Shown: piece by piece, positions 24,198 to 31,547 of the stretch
Layout of the letters: the number at the start of each line of letters is the position of its first letter
Numbering within the stretch: position 1 is the stretch's first letter
NCBI GenBank assembly: GCA_947380835.1
Contig: CANCSL010000009.1
Span: 1-31,774, forward strand
From: Actinomycetota bacterium
Lineage (GTDB): Bacteria > Actinomycetota > Actinomycetes > Nanopelagicales > Nanopelagicaceae
Length of the DNA stretch: 31,774 nt
Direction: 5' to 3'
The notes under the pieces: model-generated
Seen by the model: the letters and a program-made list of their open reading frames with translations, nothing else
Told to the model about the DNA's origin: nothing
The model's database searches: none
Position numbers and translations under genes: made by a program

Positions 24198-24914
24198 TTA
24201 AGAAACTAAAGTCCCGACAGCCTCTCCCCGAACGGCGCGGGCGATGTTTCCACGATTCTTGAGGTCAAAAATGATGATCGGAAGATTGTTCTCGCGGCAA
24301 AGGCTAAATGCCGCAGCATCGGCGACCGCTAAGGACTTCTTTAAGACATCATCAAAGCTGACTGTCTCGTACTTGGTTGCAGTTGGATCCTTCTTGGGAT
24401 CAGCGCTATAGACACCATCGACGCCGCTCTTGGCCAAGAGCAGAGCCTCGGAACCAATTTCGAGTGCACGTTGTGCCGCGACAGTATCGGTGGTAAAAAA
24501 TGGCATTCCAGCACCGGCACCAAAAATCACAACTCGACCTTTTTCGAGGTGACGAATAGCGCGACGTGGAATGTATGGCTCGGCTACCTGACCCATGGTG
24601 ATGGCGGTTTGAACGCGAGTATCAATACCTTCTTTTTCGAGAAAATCTTGCAGCGCCAAACAATTCATGACCGTACCCAACATGCCCATGTAGTCAGCTC
24701 GCGCTCGATCCATTCCGCGCTGTTGAAGTTCGGCTCCGCGGAAATAGTTACCGCCGCCTACAACAATGGCAATCTGAGTTCCGCTGCGAACAACATCTGC
24801 AATCTGCCCAGCAATTTCATGTACGACATCCGGATCAACGCCGATGCCTTTCACGCCACCAAAAACTTCACCAGAAAGTTTAAGGAGCACTCTCTTGTAA
24901 CCGGTTCGGGTCAT
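24198..24914 (-). CDS. pyrH: Uridylate kinase PyrH
   Basis: A 238-residue UMP kinase of the amino-acid-kinase fold that makes UDP from UMP and ATP. KRVLLKLSGEVFGG (7-20) is the phosphate-binding start, IAIVVGGGNYFRGA near 48-61 binds nucleotide, and MDRARADYMGMLGTVMNCLALQDFLE and SVDGVYSADPKKDPTATKYE-like (GVDGVYSADPKKDP) are family signatures. AAAGGAG lies 8 nt before the ATG. It sits 45 bp downstream of tsf in the usual rpsB-tsf-pyrH-frr order. Confidence 0.97.
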   Translation of the reverse strand: MTRTGYKRVLLKLSGEVFGGVKGIGVDPDVVHEIAGQIADVVRSGTQIAIVVGGGNYFRGAELQQRGMDRARADYMGMLGTVMNCLALQDFLEKEGIDTRVQTAITMGQVAEPYIPRRAIRHLEKGRVVIFGAGAGMPFFTTDTVAAQRALEIGSEALLLAKSGVDGVYSADPKKDPTATKYETVSFDDVLKKSLAVADAAAFSLCRENNLPIIIFDLKNRGNIARAVRGEAVGTLVS

Positions 24915-24959
24915 AGGGAGTGCTCCTTTAACTAGTAGGACGAATTTATGGTCTAGAGA

Positions 24960-25790
24960 TTACTGTCCAACTCGGAAGCGGTGGAATGCCGACACGGCAG
25001 TTTTGGCCTCATCCAAGATTTGCTGAACGGTCTTCTTGGCATCCTTAGCGAAGGATTGCTCGAGCAGGCTGATCTCCTTGACGAATCCAGTCACGCGACC
25101 TTCAACAATCTTGGCGATAGAAGCTTCTGGCTTACCTTCGTTGCGGGCAGTCTCTTCAGCAATGCGACGCTCGTTCTCGATGTGGTCGGCAGGAATATCT
25201 TCACGACGAACAAATTGAGGTGCGAAAGCTGCAATGTGCTGAGCAACATCCTTACCAGCATCAACGGCTTCGGTAGCCAATTGAACCAAGACGCCTACCT
25301 GAGGAGGTAGATCTGGGCTGGTGCGGTGCAAGTACAAGGAAACTGGTGAGCCCTTGAGCACTGCAACGCGACGAAGTTCGATCTTCTCGCCCAATGTTGC
25401 ATTGGCTTCATCGATGGTTGCCTGAACAGTCTTGCCGTTCTCCAAAGTGGAGGCGAGGAAGCCATCGAGTTCACCGATTTGGCTAGCGAAAAGGTGTGCC
25501 AAAAGTTCGTTAGCAACAGCAACAAAGCGCTCGCCCTTAGCGACGAAGTCAGTCTCACAGTTGAGTTCGAGCATAACGCCGAGGTTTCCTTCGGCCTTTG
25601 CAATAACCAAACCATTAGAGGTGGTACGACCTTCGCGCTTGGTAACGCCTTTCAAGCCTTTAACGCGGATGATTTCAATAGCCTTATCGAAATCGCCCTC
25701 AGCCTCGTCAAGAGCCTTTTTGCAATCCAGCATTCCGGCGGCAGTTGCCTCGCGGAGACGCTTTACATCTTCTGCGGAATATGAAGCCAC
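24960..25790 (-). CDS. tsf: Elongation factor Ts
   Basis: A 276-residue nucleotide-exchange factor for EF-Tu. The UBA-like N-terminal domain (AEDVKRLREATAAGMLDCKKALDEAEGDFDKAIE, 6-39) is followed by the core with the EF-Tu-contacting ELNCETDFVAKG (about 74-85), in which the TDFV motif is intact. The start is GTG at 25790. Its GGAG ribosome-binding site lies within the final codons of rpsB, 8 nt upstream, so rpsB and tsf are tightly coupled (4 bp between stop and start). Confidence 0.97.
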   Translation of the reverse strand: MASYSAEDVKRLREATAAGMLDCKKALDEAEGDFDKAIEIIRVKGLKGVTKREGRTTSNGLVIAKAEGNLGVMLELNCETDFVAKGERFVAVANELLAHLFASQIGELDGFLASTLENGKTVQATIDEANATLGEKIELRRVAVLKGSPVSLYLHRTSPDLPPQVGVLVQLATEAVDAGKDVAQHIAAFAPQFVRREDIPADHIENERRIAEETARNEGKPEASIAKIVEGRVTGFVKEISLLEQSFAKDAKKTVQQILDEAKTAVSAFHRFRVGQ

Positions 25791-25794
25791 TTAG

Positions 25795-26661
25795 TTATTC
25801 TCCAATTTTTTCATCGGTTGCAGGTGCGACAACAGCGTCAACAGCTGCGTCTGCAACTGGTGCTACTACTGCGTCAGCTGCAGGTGCGCCTAGCAAATCT
25901 TTTTCCCAGTCAGCCAAAGGTTCTTCAGCGACTGCGACCTTGGCAGCGCCTTGATCGGCAGCAGCGGCAGCGTTAGCTGAACGTGCTTGCAGACCAGCAG
26001 CAGCTGCATCGGCGATAACGCGGGTCAACAATCCGATAGAACGGATGGCATCGTCGTTACCTGGAATCTTGTAATCAACTTCATCTGGATCACAGTTGGT
26101 ATCCAAGATGGCAACTACTGGAATACCGAGCTTGTGTGCTTCGGCAACAGCGAGGTGCTCTTTCTTGGTGTCAACAACCCAAATTGCAGAAGGCAACTTG
26201 GTCATGTTGCGGATACCTTCGAGGTTCTTGGTGAGTTTCTCGCGCTCGCGACGAAGAACTAAAAGTTCCTTCTTGGTCAAAACCTGGTCATTGGAATTCT
26301 CAAGAATTTCCAATTCCTTCAAGCGCTGAATTCGCTTGTAGACGGTTGGGAAGTTGGTCAACATTCCACCCAACCAGCGCTCGGTTACGTAAGGCATTCC
26401 AACGCGAGCTGATTGTTGCTTGATTGGCTCGTGGGCTTGCTTCTTGGTACCGACGAACAAGATGTGGCCGCCCTTGGCGACTGTGTCTTGAATAAAGTTG
26501 TAGGCGCTATCGATCAAAGCAAGTGATTGCTGGATATCGATGATGTAGATGCCATTGCGCTCGGCAAAAATAAAGCGCTTCATCTTTGGATTCCATCGAC
26601 GAGTCTGGTGTCCGAAGTGGACTCCGCTGTCGAGAAGTTCTCGCATTGTTACAACCGCCAT
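25795..26661 (-). CDS. rpsB: 30S ribosomal protein S2
   Basis: A 288-residue S2 protein of the small subunit platform. The start at 26661 gives MAVVTMRELLDSGVHFGHQTRRWNPKMKRFIF, matching family N-termini, with AAAGGAG 9 nt upstream. An upstream ATG at 26727 would add 22 residues unlike S2. IDIQQSLALIDSAY and GMPYVTERWLGGMLTNFPTV are conserved segments. After about residue 230 there is an Ala/Val/Asp-rich tail with ADWEKDLLG, typical of actinobacterial S2. It heads the rpsB-tsf-pyrH-frr-cdsA-rlmN transcription unit. Confidence 0.97.
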   Translation of the reverse strand: MAVVTMRELLDSGVHFGHQTRRWNPKMKRFIFAERNGIYIIDIQQSLALIDSAYNFIQDTVAKGGHILFVGTKKQAHEPIKQQSARVGMPYVTERWLGGMLTNFPTVYKRIQRLKELEILENSNDQVLTKKELLVLRREREKLTKNLEGIRNMTKLPSAIWVVDTKKEHLAVAEAHKLGIPVVAILDTNCDPDEVDYKIPGNDDAIRSIGLLTRVIADAAAAGLQARSANAAAAADQGAAKVAVAEEPLADWEKDLLGAPAADAVVAPVADAAVDAVVAPATDEKIGE

Positions 26662-26923
26662 GGCGGCACACTCCTTTATTGCACGCACGCGGCTAGCGAG
26701 CGCACACTCGGTTGATGACCGGAACAATTTGTTCTGATCCCTGGCGCCCCGTCACCGACCAGCCTGGGCTGGACCGAAATGGTTCCCGATAGAAAATCGT
26801 CGGGTAGGACGCGCGAAGTCACCTGCCCTTTGAGTAATCACAGCTTGTGTGGCTACTTCAGGGGCTGATGCTGGGATAAGTCTAACCGATGGTCCGGGCG
26901 CGCCTTACCCGAGAAGTGGGGCG
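26662..26923 (-). promoter_or_regulatory. rpsB leader and promoter region
   Basis: A 262-bp gene-free stretch between vapC and rpsB. TAGACT on the minus strand (plus 26879-26884) is a possible -10 box, giving a leader of about 210 nt. The leader contains an inverted repeat CCAGCC/GGCTGG (26759-26772) and the 13-bp palindrome GAACAATTTGTTC (26722-26734). S2 operons are often autoregulated through the leader in other bacteria, and this could serve the same purpose, but I do not recognise a described leader motif. No -35 is convincing. Confidence 0.4.
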
Positions 26924-27307
26924 CTAAAGGGTGCGGACATCCGTATGGCCAAAATCTGCCCCTTTGAAGAGCAACGGCGCCTTGAGAGATATGGCTAGTG
27001 CGTAGGAGAAGGTGTCGCCAAAGTTGAGTTTGGCCTTGCTGGCGCTGGATCGGCCAAATTCACGATGTGCTTGACGGGCGATCTTGGCTTGAGCTAGATC
27101 AAAGTCCACAATAGAAATAAGGCCATCTGCAAGGAAGCGATCAAACTGAGCCGACCCACCTCTTGGATCCAAAACTGAGGACATTTCAACATATGTTGCC
27201 GTGGATATCACGGGTTCATGGTCATGGATAGCTTCTAAAAAAAGGCTCGCTTCTGGCTCATCGAGAATGATGGCGAGAAGTGCCGAAGAATCCACCACCA
27301 GCTTCAA
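26924..27307 (-). CDS. vapC: VapC-family PIN-domain ribonuclease toxin
   Basis: A 127-residue PIN-domain protein, normal length for VapC toxins. The acidic catalytic residues are present: Asp6 in VVDSSALLA, Glu41 in TYVEMSSV, Asp98 in NFGDTFSYALA and Asp118 in FKGADF. Such toxins are metal-dependent RNases that usually cut tRNA or rRNA; the target cannot be predicted. Its ATG overlaps the vapB stop by 4 bp. All active-site residues are intact, so it is probably functional and held in check by VapB. Confidence 0.9.
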   Translation of the reverse strand: MKLVVDSSALLAIILDEPEASLFLEAIHDHEPVISTATYVEMSSVLDPRGGSAQFDRFLADGLISIVDFDLAQAKIARQAHREFGRSSASKAKLNFGDTFSYALAISLKAPLLFKGADFGHTDVRTL

Positions 27308-27549
27308 ATGGGTAAACCTTGTTCGTCATAAAGAAAATCAGTTGCGTTTTCACTCGTCATGCCTTCTGGCATCAGTTTATGAATCTCCTCCGCTAGCGCC
27401 TTCATTCGTTCCAGTCGCGCTTGCCGGGTTGCCCGAGCAAACCGCTCTCGCAGTGCCACGGTCACAGCTTCCGTAAGAGTCTCGTCATAAAGGGAAGCCA
27501 GCTTCGAGGCGAGCTCGTGCGCCTCGGGATTCTTTATATTCATTCCCAT
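27304..27549 (-). CDS. vapB: VapB-family antitoxin (Rv0623-like)
   Basis: An 81-residue protein of the PF07704/Rv0623-like antitoxin family. The N-terminal MNIKNPEAHELASKLASLYDETLTEAVTVALRER is the expected ribbon-helix-helix-like DNA-binding/dimerising part. The C-terminal half (MPEGMTSENATDFLYDEQGLPI) is the family toxin-binding tail. A second ATG at 27543 would trim two residues. The -10-like TATAAC ends 8 nt before the ATG and there is no ribosome-binding site, suggesting a leaderless mRNA. It overlaps vapC by 4 bp as a normal antitoxin-first pair. Confidence 0.9.
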   Translation of the reverse strand: MGMNIKNPEAHELASKLASLYDETLTEAVTVALRERFARATRQARLERMKALAEEIHKLMPEGMTSENATDFLYDEQGLPI

Positions 27550-27557
27550 GGTCAGAT

Positions 27558-27574
27558 GTTATACCTTTTAGTAT
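27558..27574 (-). promoter_or_regulatory. Putative vapBC promoter/operator
   Basis: TATAAC on the minus strand (plus 27558-27563) fits a -10 box 8 nt ahead of vapB. It overlaps a short inverted repeat ATAC/GTAT (27561-27564, 27571-27574). VapB-VapC complexes usually repress their own promoter by binding inverted repeats at this position; the assignment here is inference. Confidence 0.4.
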
Positions 27575-27582
27575 GTCCGTTT

Positions 27583-27951
27583 CTACCTTTTATTCAGAAC
27601 GCCTTGCACCAGGTGCAGGGCTACCCGACTTTGCACATGCTGGATGCATCAGGAAATTCCATTCCAACATTCACTCTGCACGGGCCATCCGTCACCGTGC
27701 CAGACATCAAAGAGTCTTTGGTTTTGCTGGCGCCAGGATCTGAAGCTTTTGTAGATCTGGGATATTCCCATGGAACCGGTTACGGAATATCCACTTGTCC
27801 CACATCTACAAGTGTTCAGATCACTCCCCCAGCAAATACCGCGGCTCTTACTATTGATTGGAAGTTACAGCCTTTCGGCGGCGCAACGATTCAGACGCTT
27901 CGTTGCGGAGAGATCGTGACGTCACTGGTGTATGTGTCGGCAAAACTTTAA
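27583..27951 (+). pseudogene. Truncated DUF4232-like domain remnant
   Basis: About 120 codons on the plus strand encode the core of a DUF4232-like domain, an extracytoplasmic beta-sandwich domain common in actinobacterial lipoproteins. QGYPTLHMLDASG, the LAPGSEA segment, a later TCPTSTSVQITPP and the cysteine in LRCGEIV fit the family pattern. The frame is open to the TAA at 27951 but has no signal peptide, lipobox or sensible start. Upstream it runs antisense through vapB, which cannot be its real N-terminus. FIQNALHQVQGYPT appears to lack the residues around the usual first cysteine. I read it as the 3' remnant of a gene whose front was lost, perhaps when vapBC arrived. Confidence 0.55.
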
Positions 27952-27963
27952 TAGTTTAAAAAA

Positions 27964-28863
27964 TCACGCCCTCGGGTGAGCTTGTTGGTAGGCCGATTGC
28001 AATCGTTCGGCAGAGACGTGGGTATAGATCTGAGTAGTCGCTAAAGATGAATGGCCCAAGATCTCTTGAACGGTACGGAGATCTGCTCCCCCTTCAAGCA
28101 AATGGGTGGCAGCGGTGTGGCGCAACCCGTGCGGACCCATCTCGGAGCCCACGGCTTCCATGGCAACGTACACAACTTCGCGTGCGGTTCGTTGGTCCAT
28201 TCTTTTACCGCGCGAGCCAAGGAACACTGCAGATTCTGAAGCGCCCTTCAGTAATTGCGGACGGGCTATTGAAAGATATTGATCGAGCGCGCGTTTTGCC
28301 GGCAACCCCAACGGGACTACGCGCTGTTTGTTTCCTTTACCAATAACTTGAAGAGTGTTGCGGTCGGAATCGATATCTAAAAGGTTAAGTCCGCACAGTT
28401 CGGATACTCGAATACCTGCCGCGTAGAGAACTTCAACAATTGCTAGGTCGCGTAAGGAAAGCGGATTCGGATCCTCCTGCGCTCGAACCTCAAGTGATTT
28501 CAAAACAGTGTTGGCATCGTTCTTTGTAAGCACTTCTGGCAATGTTTTAAGTGGCTTGGGGATCGCAAGTGCCGAACCGTAATCACTGTCGATCCAGCCT
28601 TGGCTGGCGGCCCAATAAGTAAAGGCGCGGAGGGAAACGATGCGGCGAGCAAGTGTGGCCCGAGAAGCACCTGTGGATTGCAGGTTGGCAAGCCAAGAGC
28701 GGATATGGCTCAATTTGAGCTCGGAAAATTCGACGATTCCCATTTTCTCTAAATGCTTGAGAAAAGATTCAAGATCGGAGACATAACCGCGAACAGAATT
28801 GTCGGCGAGGTTACGAACGAGGACCAAGTGCTCTTCGTATTGTTCGATCAAACCTGCGCTCAT
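27964..28863 (-). CDS. xerC: Tyrosine recombinase XerC
   Basis: A 299-residue tyrosine recombinase that resolves chromosome dimers at dif with a partner XerD. The SAM-like core-binding domain occupies about 1-95. The catalytic domain has the full set: Arg152 in AGIRVSEL, Lys176 in IGKGNKQR, His245 and Arg248 in HGLRHTAATHLL, His271 in LGHSS and nucleophile Tyr280 in IYTHV. Location beside the rpsB-tsf region matches other actinobacteria, where the equivalent gene is named xerC. It starts 9 bp after cimA and converges on the DUF4232 remnant. Confidence 0.92.
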   Translation of the reverse strand: MSAGLIEQYEEHLVLVRNLADNSVRGYVSDLESFLKHLEKMGIVEFSELKLSHIRSWLANLQSTGASRATLARRIVSLRAFTYWAASQGWIDSDYGSALAIPKPLKTLPEVLTKNDANTVLKSLEVRAQEDPNPLSLRDLAIVEVLYAAGIRVSELCGLNLLDIDSDRNTLQVIGKGNKQRVVPLGLPAKRALDQYLSIARPQLLKGASESAVFLGSRGKRMDQRTAREVVYVAMEAVGSEMGPHGLRHTAATHLLEGGADLRTVQEILGHSSLATTQIYTHVSAERLQSAYQQAHPRA

Positions 28864-28872
28864 GCCTGCAGG

Positions 28873-30462
28873 TTACTCGGGTTTACGCCCTTGTCGCAGT
28901 AAACCAAAAGTGACGGCATCTTCCAGGGCCATGGCGGATGCGGCAATAACGTTTTCGTGAACACCAATGGTGCTCCATTCGCCTTCGCCATCGCTGGTCT
29001 CTACAAGTACGCGGGTAACAGCGCCAGTTCCGAGGCGGCCCTCCAAGATACGAACTTTGTAATCAGTAAGTTCAAGTTTGGAGAGTTCAGGGTAGATCTT
29101 CTTCAAGCCGGAACGCAGTGCGGTATCAATTGCATTGACTGGACCATTTCCAAGACCTTCTGAAACGATCACCTCGTCGCCTGCGGTAATGGTCACCTTA
29201 GCCTTGGAAGAAACTGCGCCATCCTCGTTGCGAATGACGGTGGTCTCCCAATTATTTACCGTGAAGAAATGTGCGCGCTTGCCATCAATCTCTTCGCGAA
29301 GCAAAAGTTCGAAGGAAGCATCGGCGGCTTCGAAGGTGTAGCCATTGGATTCCATCTCTTTCACACGGGCAACTACTCGAGATACAACGCTCTTGTCATC
29401 TCCAAGTTCGACTCCGAGTTCGACGGATTTCAATTCAATAGATGCACGACCTGCCATCTCCGAAACCAACATACGCATATCGTTTCCGACAGAGGACGGA
29501 TCTTCGTGTTGGTACATCGCTGGATCTACCTTGATGGCACTGGCATGCAGACCGGCTTTGTGAGCAAAAGCGGAGACGCCCACGTAGGGCTGACGTGCGC
29601 TGGGGGCAACATTGGTGACTTCGGCAACTGCGTGAGAGATGCGGAATGCTTCACGGAGCGCGCCATCAGGAAGGACTTTCATATCCTTCTTTAATTCTAA
29701 GTTGGCAATAATGCTTACGAGATCGGCGTTACCAGTACGTTCACCATAGCCATTTAAGGTTCCTTGCACATGAGTGGCACCTGCTGCGACTGCGGCTAAT
29801 GAGTTGGCGATGGCGCAACCAGTGTCGTTATGGCAATGAATACCTAAACGAGCATGAGAGGCACCAAGTACATCGTGAACTACCTGCGATAGCTCATCCG
29901 GCAACATTCCGCCGTTGGTGTCGCACAAGGCAATTACATCAGCGCCAGCTTCTGCGGCCGTGCGCACAACTTCGAGCGCATAAGCGCGATTAGAAAGGTA
30001 GCCATCAAAGAAATGCTCGGCGTCGAGAAATACTCGCTGCCCACCTGCGCGCAGAAATTCAATGGATTCACGGATCATGGCCAGGTTCTCATCAAGGTTG
30101 GTCTTTAAAGCCAGATCGACATGGCGATCATGACTCTTTGCCACCAACGTGACAACAGGTGCTTGCGAATCTTGGAGCGCACGAAGGAGAACATCATCAG
30201 CGGCTTTAACGCCCGGGCGTCGAGTGGCGCCAAAGGCGACAAATTTGGCGTTCTTTAATTTCAATTCAGTTTGCGCACGCTTAAAGAATTCGGTGTCCTT
30301 GGGATTGGCTCCGGGCCAGCCTCCTTCAATAAAGCCAACACCGAGATCATCTAAGTGACGAGCGATTGCCAGCTTGTCATGAACCGAAAGGTTCAGGCCT
30401 TCTTGCTGGGCGCCATCACGAAGAGTGGTGTCGTAAATATGAAAGGAGTCGTTGATGCTCAT
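28873..30462 (-). CDS. cimA: Citramalate synthase CimA
   Basis: A 529-residue DRE-TIM metallolyase-type enzyme that condenses pyruvate and acetyl-CoA to (R)-citramalate, entry to a threonine-independent isoleucine route. IYDTTLRDGAQQEGLNLS is the N-terminal active-site strand, GVGFIEGGWPGANPKDTEFF is diagnostic of the CimA group rather than LeuA, and HCHNDTGCAIANSLAA carries the metal-binding histidines. A C-terminal LeuA-like allosteric domain (about 410-525) suggests feedback control, presumably by isoleucine. Its start shares one base with the ilvE stop (TAATG). A 2-isopropylmalate synthase function is less likely given the GGWPG segment and total length. Confidence 0.92.
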   Translation of the reverse strand: MSINDSFHIYDTTLRDGAQQEGLNLSVHDKLAIARHLDDLGVGFIEGGWPGANPKDTEFFKRAQTELKLKNAKFVAFGATRRPGVKAADDVLLRALQDSQAPVVTLVAKSHDRHVDLALKTNLDENLAMIRESIEFLRAGGQRVFLDAEHFFDGYLSNRAYALEVVRTAAEAGADVIALCDTNGGMLPDELSQVVHDVLGASHARLGIHCHNDTGCAIANSLAAVAAGATHVQGTLNGYGERTGNADLVSIIANLELKKDMKVLPDGALREAFRISHAVAEVTNVAPSARQPYVGVSAFAHKAGLHASAIKVDPAMYQHEDPSSVGNDMRMLVSEMAGRASIELKSVELGVELGDDKSVVSRVVARVKEMESNGYTFEAADASFELLLREEIDGKRAHFFTVNNWETTVIRNEDGAVSSKAKVTITAGDEVIVSEGLGNGPVNAIDTALRSGLKKIYPELSKLELTDYKVRILEGRLGTGAVTRVLVETSDGEGEWSTIGVHENVIAASAMALEDAVTFGLLRQGRKPE

Positions 30463-31547
30463 TAGAGAACCTTGTGGTTCCAGCCGTGAGTATCAGCAAT
30501 TGTGCCGTGCTGAATTCCTAAAAGTGTTTCACGAATTTGCATGGTGATTGGGCCAGGGTTTCCATCGCCAGTCTTCCATTCACCGTGCGCGCTTTTGGCC
30601 GAACCCACCGCAGAAACAACTGCAGCAGTACCACAAGCGAAGATTTCGGTGATTTCGCCCGAGAGAACGCCATCCCGCCAATCGTCGACTGAGATCATTT
30701 CTTCAGAAACGGCATAGCCAAGATCTGCAGCAACAGTAAGAATCGAGTCACGAGTGATACCGGGCAGCAATGTGCCAGTTAACTTTGGAGTGACGACGCG
30801 AGCATTTGCACCGCTACCTTTTACGAAATAGAGGTTCATGCCTCCCATCTCTTCAATCCATTTACGTTCGATGGCATCGATCCACACAACTTGATCGCAG
30901 CCTTGGGTCGCAGCCTGCTTTTGGGCCACGAGCGATGCCGCATAATTGCCACCACATTTTGCCTCGCCCGTTCCGCCAGGTGCAGCGCGAACATATTCAG
31001 TCGAGATCCAAACGGTGACTGCAACGGCAGCATTGAAGTAGGCGCCAGCAGGGGTGGCAATCAAAAGATAGGTGGCTTTGTTGGATGGACGAACACCTAA
31101 TCCAACTTCAGTGGCAATCATGAACGGGCGAATATAAAGCGACTCCCCCAGCTTGGAGGGAACCCAGTTGTGATCTTGCTTGACGAGTTCTTCAATGGTT
31201 TCGACAAAGAAATCGATGGGCATTTCCGGCAGAGCTAGACGTGCTGCACTCCGTGCAAAACGTGCTGCATTTGCATCAGGACGGAAGAGAGAAATCGAAC
31301 CATCGGGATGACGATAAGCCTTAAGACCTTCGAAGATCTCCTGGCCGTAATGAAAAACAGCAGTTGCTGGATCGAGGGAGATAGGACCATATGGAATTAA
31401 TTCAGCGTCCTGCCAACCTTCGGCTTCAGACCATTCGGCGACAACCATATTGTCGGTGTAGTACTTACCAAATCCTGGGGCCGCTACCCGCGCTGCTCTT
31501 TCGGCTTCAGGAACTGGGCTTTGATTGGGTTTGAGTTGAACCTTCAT
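30462..31547 (-). CDS. ilvE: Branched-chain amino acid aminotransferase IlvE
   Basis: A 361-residue fold-type IV PLP aminotransferase for the last step of leucine, isoleucine and valine synthesis. HYGQEIFEGLKAYR near 66-79 and LYIRPFMIATE near 137-147 are family motifs. The Schiff-base lysine is Lys197 in GEAKCGGNYA. EEMGGMNLYFV and LPGITRDSIL complete the active site. It overlaps leuB by 4 bp (ATGA) and cimA by one base, so leuB-ilvE-cimA form a single branched-chain amino-acid unit. Confidence 0.96.
   Translation of the reverse strand: MKVQLKPNQSPVPEAERAARVAAPGFGKYYTDNMVVAEWSEAEGWQDAELIPYGPISLDPATAVFHYGQEIFEGLKAYRHPDGSISLFRPDANAARFARSAARLALPEMPIDFFVETIEELVKQDHNWVPSKLGESLYIRPFMIATEVGLGVRPSNKATYLLIATPAGAYFNAAVAVTVWISTEYVRAAPGGTGEAKCGGNYAASLVAQKQAATQGCDQVVWIDAIERKWIEEMGGMNLYFVKGSGANARVVTPKLTGTLLPGITRDSILTVAADLGYAVSEEMISVDDWRDGVLSGEITEIFACGTAAVVSAVGSAKSAHGEWKTGDGNPGPITMQIRETLLGIQHGTIADTHGWNHKVL

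Noticed and set aside
26662..26727. Longer N-terminus for rpsB
   Set aside because: Extra 22 residues are not S2-like, and AAAGGAG sits exactly right for the ATG at 26661.
26722..26734. GAACAATTTGTTC as a possible LexA/SOS box
   Set aside because: The actinobacterial SOS box needs a 4-bp spacer between GAAC and GTTC; here the spacer is 5 bp. The same applies to CGAAC-N5-GTTCG at 11132-11146.
26752..26841. 29-codon GTG-started frame in the rpsB leader
   Set aside because: No ribosome-binding site and no recognisable peptide; kept only as part of the leader observation.
27421..27582. N-terminal part of the plus-strand frame that ends at 27951
   Set aside because: Antisense to vapB and its promoter; only the part from about 27583 resembles a domain.
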